The translations under genes were made by a program, and so were the position numbers. From Nevskia sp. (GTDB taxonomy: Bacteria > Pseudomonadota > Gammaproteobacteria > Nevskiales > Nevskiaceae), in the NCBI RefSeq assembly GCF_023266035.1, contig NZ_JAHFRY010000017.1, positions 1-47,366 of the forward strand: a DNA stretch of 47,366 bases, given 5' to 3'. The notes below the pieces were generated by a model, which saw only the letters and a program-made list of their open reading frames with translations, did no database searches and was not told where the DNA came from. This document shows, piece after piece, positions 43,641 to 47,366 of the stretch. Each line of letters begins with the position of its first letter. The stretch's first letter is position 1.

Positions 43641-44129
43641 GTGGAAATTGCGTTCTATCTCTCTGCAGCCGTCGCCGTCATCGCCACGGTGTTTGCCATC
43701 ACCAACACCAACCCGGTGCATGCGCTGCTGTACCTGATCGCCTCGCTGCTCGCGGTGGCGATGGTGTTCTTCTCGATCGGCGCACCGTTTGCCGGTGCGC
43801 TGGAAGTGATCGTCTATGCCGGCGCGATCATGGTGCTGTTCGTGTTCGTGGTGATGATGCTCAACCTCGGCCAGGCGGCGATCGATCAGGAGCGTCGCTG
43901 GCTGACGCCGAAAGCCTGGCTTGGCCCGGGCATCCTCTGCGGCGTGCTGATGATCGAGATGATCCGCGTGCTGTCGCCAACTCTGAACGGCGGCATCGGC
44001 GGCTCGGTGATCGACGCCAAGATGGTCGGCATCGCGCTGTTCGGGCCTTATCTGCTGGTCGTGGAACTGGCGTCGATGCTGCTGCTCGCAGCGCTGGTCG
44101 CCGCTTTCCACATGGGGAGACACGACTGA
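43641..44129 (+). CDS. nuoJ: NADH-quinone oxidoreductase subunit J
   Basis: 'NPVHALLYLIASLLAVAMVFFSIGAPFAGALEVIVYAGAIMVLFVFVVMMLN'; GTG start. Confidence 0.94.
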   Translation: MEIAFYLSAAVAVIATVFAITNTNPVHALLYLIASLLAVAMVFFSIGAPFAGALEVIVYAGAIMVLFVFVVMMLNLGQAAIDQERRWLTPKAWLGPGILCGVLMIEMIRVLSPTLNGGIGGSVIDAKMVGIALFGPYLLVVELASMLLLAALVAAFHMGRHD

Positions 44130-44165
44130 TCCGCCAGGTGCGCATCAGCGATCAAAACTAAAACC

Positions 44166-44501
44166 ATGACCACTACCGAAATCGCGACCACCGCAGCGAC
44201 GGTTCCTCTGGAACACGCGCTGATCCTGTCCGGCATCCTGTTTTCACTCGGGCTGCTCGGCATTCTTGTCCGCCGCAACATCCTGTTCGTGCTGATGTCG
44301 ATCGAAGTGATGATGAACGCCGCCGCCGTCGCCTTCGTGGCCTCGGGCAGCCGCTGGGGCCAGGCCGATGGGCAGGTGATGTTCATCCTGATCCTGACGC
44401 TGGCCGCCGCCGAAGCCAGTGTTGGCCTGGCCCTCGTCCTTCAGCTGTACCGCCGGTTCCAGACTCTGGATACCGACGCTGCTTCCGAGATGAAAGGGTG
44501 A
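44166..44501 (+). CDS. nuoK: NADH-quinone oxidoreductase subunit K
   Basis: '[32 protein letters not shown]', '[17 protein letters not shown]'. Confidence 0.95.
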   Translation: MTTTEIATTAATVPLEHALILSGILFSLGLLGILVRRNILFVLMSIEVMMNAAAVAFVASGSRWGQADGQVMFILILTLAAAEASVGLALVLQLYRRFQTLDTDAASEMKG

Positions 44502-44513
44502 GCGGCCACGCTT

Positions 44514-44574
44514 TGCGAGCACTGCTCGCTGTGGCTGCGAACGCCCGGCCATGGATGGCCGGACAGTGCTCGCA
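44514..44574. repeat. Nested hairpin element between nuoK and nuoL
   Basis: Outer perfect arms TGCGAGCACTG / CAGTGCTCGCA; inner palindrome CCGGCCAT-GG-ATGGCCGG (44545-44562). Confidence 0.7.
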
Positions 44575-44640
44575 GAAAGAGGCCGCCGTCTCGCCAGGGA
44601 CGGCAAAGCCGCCGTCTGACAAACAAGCGGAAACCTGCTG

Positions 44641-46494
44641 ATGTTCGATCTCCTGTTCCTGGTTTTCCTCGCGCCGATGATCGGCTTCCTGTTGCTGTCC
44701 TTCGGACGCGACAAGTGGAGCGAGAACGCCGCCGCCGTGATCGGCGTCGGCTCGGTCGGCATCTCGGCGCTGGTCACCGCACTGTGCGTGTTCCAGTTCA
44801 TGACCCATCCGCCGGAAGGCGGTGTGTACAGCCAGCATCTGTGGACCTGGTTCGCGGTCGGCAGCTTCAAGCCTGAGCTGCAGCTGCGGCTCGATGGCCT
44901 GAGCCTGACGATGATCTCGGTGATCTGCGGCGTCGGCTTTCTGATCCACCTGTTCGCGTCCTGGTACATGCGCGAGGACAAGGGCTACGGCCGCTTCTTC
45001 TCGTACATGAACCTGTTCGTGATGAGCATGGTGTTCCTGGTGCTCGGCGACAACCTGCTGTTCCTGTACCTGGGCTGGGAAGGTGTGGGTCTGGCCTCCT
45101 ACCTGCTGATCGGCTTCTGGTACACCGATGCCGCCAACGGTGCCGCGGCCCGCAAGGCCTTCGTCGTCACCCGTGTCGGCGACACCTTCATGGCGATCGG
45201 CCTGTTTCTGCTGTTCCGCGATCTCGGCACCCTGGATATCCAGCAGATCCTCGCGGCGGCACCGGCCTACTACGCCGACAAGCCGAGCCTGATCACCGCG
45301 ATCGCGCTGCTGATGCTCGGCGGTGCGGTCGGCAAGTCGGCGCAGCTGCCATTGCAGACCTGGCTGCCGGACGCGATGGCCGGCCCGACGCCGGTCTCGG
45401 CGCTGATCCACGCCGCCACCATGGTCACCGCCGGCGTCTACATGGTGGCGCGGAGCCACGTCCTCTTCATCCTGTCGCCGGGCGCGATGACGATCGTGGC
45501 CACCGTCGGCGCGCTCACCGCGCTGTTCGCGGCGACCATCGGCCTCTTCCAGTACGACATCAAGAAGGTGCTCGCCTACTCGACGGTGAGCCAGCTCGGC
45601 TTCATGTTCATCGGCGTCGGCGTCGGCGCCTGGTCGGCGGCGATCTTCCATCTGATGACCCACGCGTTCTTCAAGGCGCTGCTGTTCCTGGCGTCCGGCG
45701 CGGTGATCCTCGGCTGCCACCACGAGCAGAACATCTTCCACATGGGCGGCCTGCGCAAAAAACTGCCGCTGGCCTTCTGGAGCTTCGTGATCGGTGGCTC
45801 GGCGCTCGCCGCCCTGCCCTATCTGACCGCCGGCTTCTACTCGAAGGACGAGATCCTGATCGGCGCCTGGGCTGGTGGCCATCAGGGCCTGTTCTTCGCT
45901 GCCCTGTTTGGCGCCTTCCTGACCTCGATCTACACCTCGCGGCTGATCTTCATCACCTTCTTCGGCAAGTACCACGGCCATGCCGATGTCCATGCCGGTC
46001 ACGGCCTGGCTTACAACATCCCGCTGATGGTGCTGATCGTGCTGTCGACCCTGGTCGGCGGCTTCATCCATCCGCCAGTCGAGGCGGTGCTGCCGGCAAC
46101 CCATCACGCCGAGCACAGCGTGCATACCAACATCGCGCTGGTGTCCGGCGCGGTGGCGCTGCTGGGCGTTGCCATCGGCTATGCGCTGTTCTTCGGCGAG
46201 CGCCGCTTCGTGACCCGGCTCGGCAAGAAACCGACCGCCGCGATGATCGCCAGGTTCTGGTTCAGCGCCTTCGGCTTCGACTGGCTGTACGACCAGCTGT
46301 TCGTGAAACCCTTCAAGTACTTCGTCCACATCACTCGTAACGATATCTTCGACATTGCCGTCATGAGCGTCACCATTCCGCTGATCGCCCTCAATGGCCT
46401 GTTCTCGCGCACCCAGACCGGCCAGATCCGCTGGTACGCCGCCAGCATGGCCGGCGGCGCGGTGTTGATCATCGCCCTGGTGGTGCTGTCATGA
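44641..46494 (+). CDS. nuoL: NADH-quinone oxidoreductase subunit L
   Basis: 'WEGVGLASYLLIGFWY', 'GKSAQLPLQTWLPDAMAGPTPVSALIHAATMVTAGVYMVAR'. Confidence 0.96.
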   Translation: MFDLLFLVFLAPMIGFLLLSFGRDKWSENAAAVIGVGSVGISALVTALCVFQFMTHPPEGGVYSQHLWTWFAVGSFKPELQLRLDGLSLTMISVICGVGFLIHLFASWYMREDKGYGRFFSYMNLFVMSMVFLVLGDNLLFLYLGWEGVGLASYLLIGFWYTDAANGAAARKAFVVTRVGDTFMAIGLFLLFRDLGTLDIQQILAAAPAYYADKPSLITAIALLMLGGAVGKSAQLPLQTWLPDAMAGPTPVSALIHAATMVTAGVYMVARSHVLFILSPGAMTIVATVGALTALFAATIGLFQYDIKKVLAYSTVSQLGFMFIGVGVGAWSAAIFHLMTHAFFKALLFLASGAVILGCHHEQNIFHMGGLRKKLPLAFWSFVIGGSALAALPYLTAGFYSKDEILIGAWAGGHQGLFFAALFGAFLTSIYTSRLIFITFFGKYHGHADVHAGHGLAYNIPLMVLIVLSTLVGGFIHPPVEAVLPATHHAEHSVHTNIALVSGAVALLGVAIGYALFFGERRFVTRLGKKPTAAMIARFWFSAFGFDWLYDQLFVKPFKYFVHITRNDIFDIAVMSVTIPLIALNGLFSRTQTGQIRWYAASMAGGAVLIIALVVLS

Positions 46495-47366
46495 TCCTCG
46501 TCTGGTTGATGGCGATTCCGTTCATCGGCGGCTTCCTGTGCTGGCAGGGCGAACGCTTCGGTCGCGGCTTCCCGCGCTGGGTCGGCCTGATCACGATGTC
46601 GACGGTGCTCGGCATCTCGCTCTATCTGTGGGTCACCGGCGACTACTCGCAGACCTTGCTGAGCACCAGCAATCCGCATTGGGTCGAGGAGTTCCGGGCC
46701 AACTGGATTCCGCGCCTCGGCATCAGCTTCCATCTGGCGCTCGATGGCCTGTCGCTGGTGCTGATCGCGCTCACCGGCCTGATCGGCGTACTGGCGATCG
46801 CCTGCTCCTGGAATGAAGTACAGCGCAATGTCGGCTTCTTCCACCTGAACCTGTTGTGGAATCTGGCCGGCGTCATCGGCGTGTTCCTCGCCATGGATCT
46901 TTTCCTGTTCTTCTTCTTCTGGGAAATGATGCTGGTGCCGATGTACTTCCTGATCTCGCTCTGGGGCCACAACGTCCCGGGCGGCAAGGGACGCGTATTC
47001 GCGGCGACCAAGTTCTTCCTGTTCACCCAGGCTTCCGGCCTGCTGATGCTGCTGTCGATCCTGGCGCTGGTGTTCGCCCACTACGCCGCGACAGACGTGC
47101 TCACCTTCGGCTATCCGGAGCTGCTGACCTGGACGCGCAGCGGCGCGATGTCGGCCCGGCTCGAGTGGTGGCTGATGCTCGGCTTCTTCGTCGCCTTCGC
47201 GGTGAAGATGCCGGTGGTGCCCTTCCATTCCTGGCTGCCGGACGCTCATTCGCAGGCGCCGACCGCCGGCTCGGTCGACCTCGCCGGCATCCTGCTGAAA
47301 ACCGCCGCCTACGGCATGCTGCGTTTCGCCGTGCCGTTCTTCCCGAATGCGTCCCACGAGATCGCC
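46491..47366 (+). CDS. nuoM: NADH-quinone oxidoreductase subunit M, truncated by window edge
   Basis: ATGATCCTCGTCTGG at 46491 overlapping the nuoL stop; frame open to the window end; later 'KMPVVPFHSWLPDAHSQAPTAGSVDLAG'. Confidence 0.93.
   Translation, partial: MILVWLMAIPFIGGFLCWQGERFGRGFPRWVGLITMSTVLGISLYLWVTGDYSQTLLSTSNPHWVEEFRANWIPRLGISFHLALDGLSLVLIALTGLIGVLAIACSWNEVQRNVGFFHLNLLWNLAGVIGVFLAMDLFLFFFFWEMMLVPMYFLISLWGHNVPGGKGRVFAATKFFLFTQASGLLMLLSILALVFAHYAATDVLTFGYPELLTWTRSGAMSARLEWWLMLGFFVAFAVKMPVVPFHSWLPDAHSQAPTAGSVDLAGILLKTAAYGMLRFAVPFFPNASHEIA

Noticed and set aside
41931-44123. 730-aa minus-strand ORF across nuoG-nuoJ, and similar long antisense ORFs at 38911-40617 and 44383-46329
   Set aside because: His/Gln/Asp/Arg-rich shadow translations spanning several real nuo genes.

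Overview
GC-rich bacterial chromosome segment, probably gammaproteobacterial (inferred from gene content and order). The right half is mostly housekeeping: a divergent ilvI / ilvH-ilvC locus, a DUF815 ATPase, an acyl-CoA-binding protein, folA, an alpha/beta hydrolase, thyA, lgt, rlmI-like, and a nuoA-B-CD-E-F-G-H-I-J-K-L-M operon that runs off the right edge. The left half is accessory catabolism. It holds two tandem TolB-N/TPR membrane proteins (a third paralog lies at 23.1-25.1 kb) and a TonB receptor strongly resembling the PQQ importer PqqU/YncD. Divergent from that receptor is an operon encoding a Phenol_MetA_deg-like outer-membrane protein, an AldA-type aldehyde dehydrogenase, a Tat-exported high-potential-type Rieske protein, a PQQ dehydrogenase without a vicinal Cys pair, and an exported GlcG/HbpS-like protein. 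Next come a Baeyer-Villiger monooxygenase fused to an HSL-type esterase, a SnoaL-like protein, an AraC regulator, a GST, an AcoR-like sigma54 activator, and lutABC with an LldR-type regulator. The main candidate system is a sigma54-controlled, PQQ-scavenging periplasmic alcohol-oxidation module. The pqqU / oxidation-operon intergenic region has divergent -24/-12 promoter matches flanking in-phase TGCGACA-N2-TGTCGCA palindromes, and the Rieske protein could be the electron acceptor in place of cytochrome c. All family calls come from reading motifs; no searches were run.
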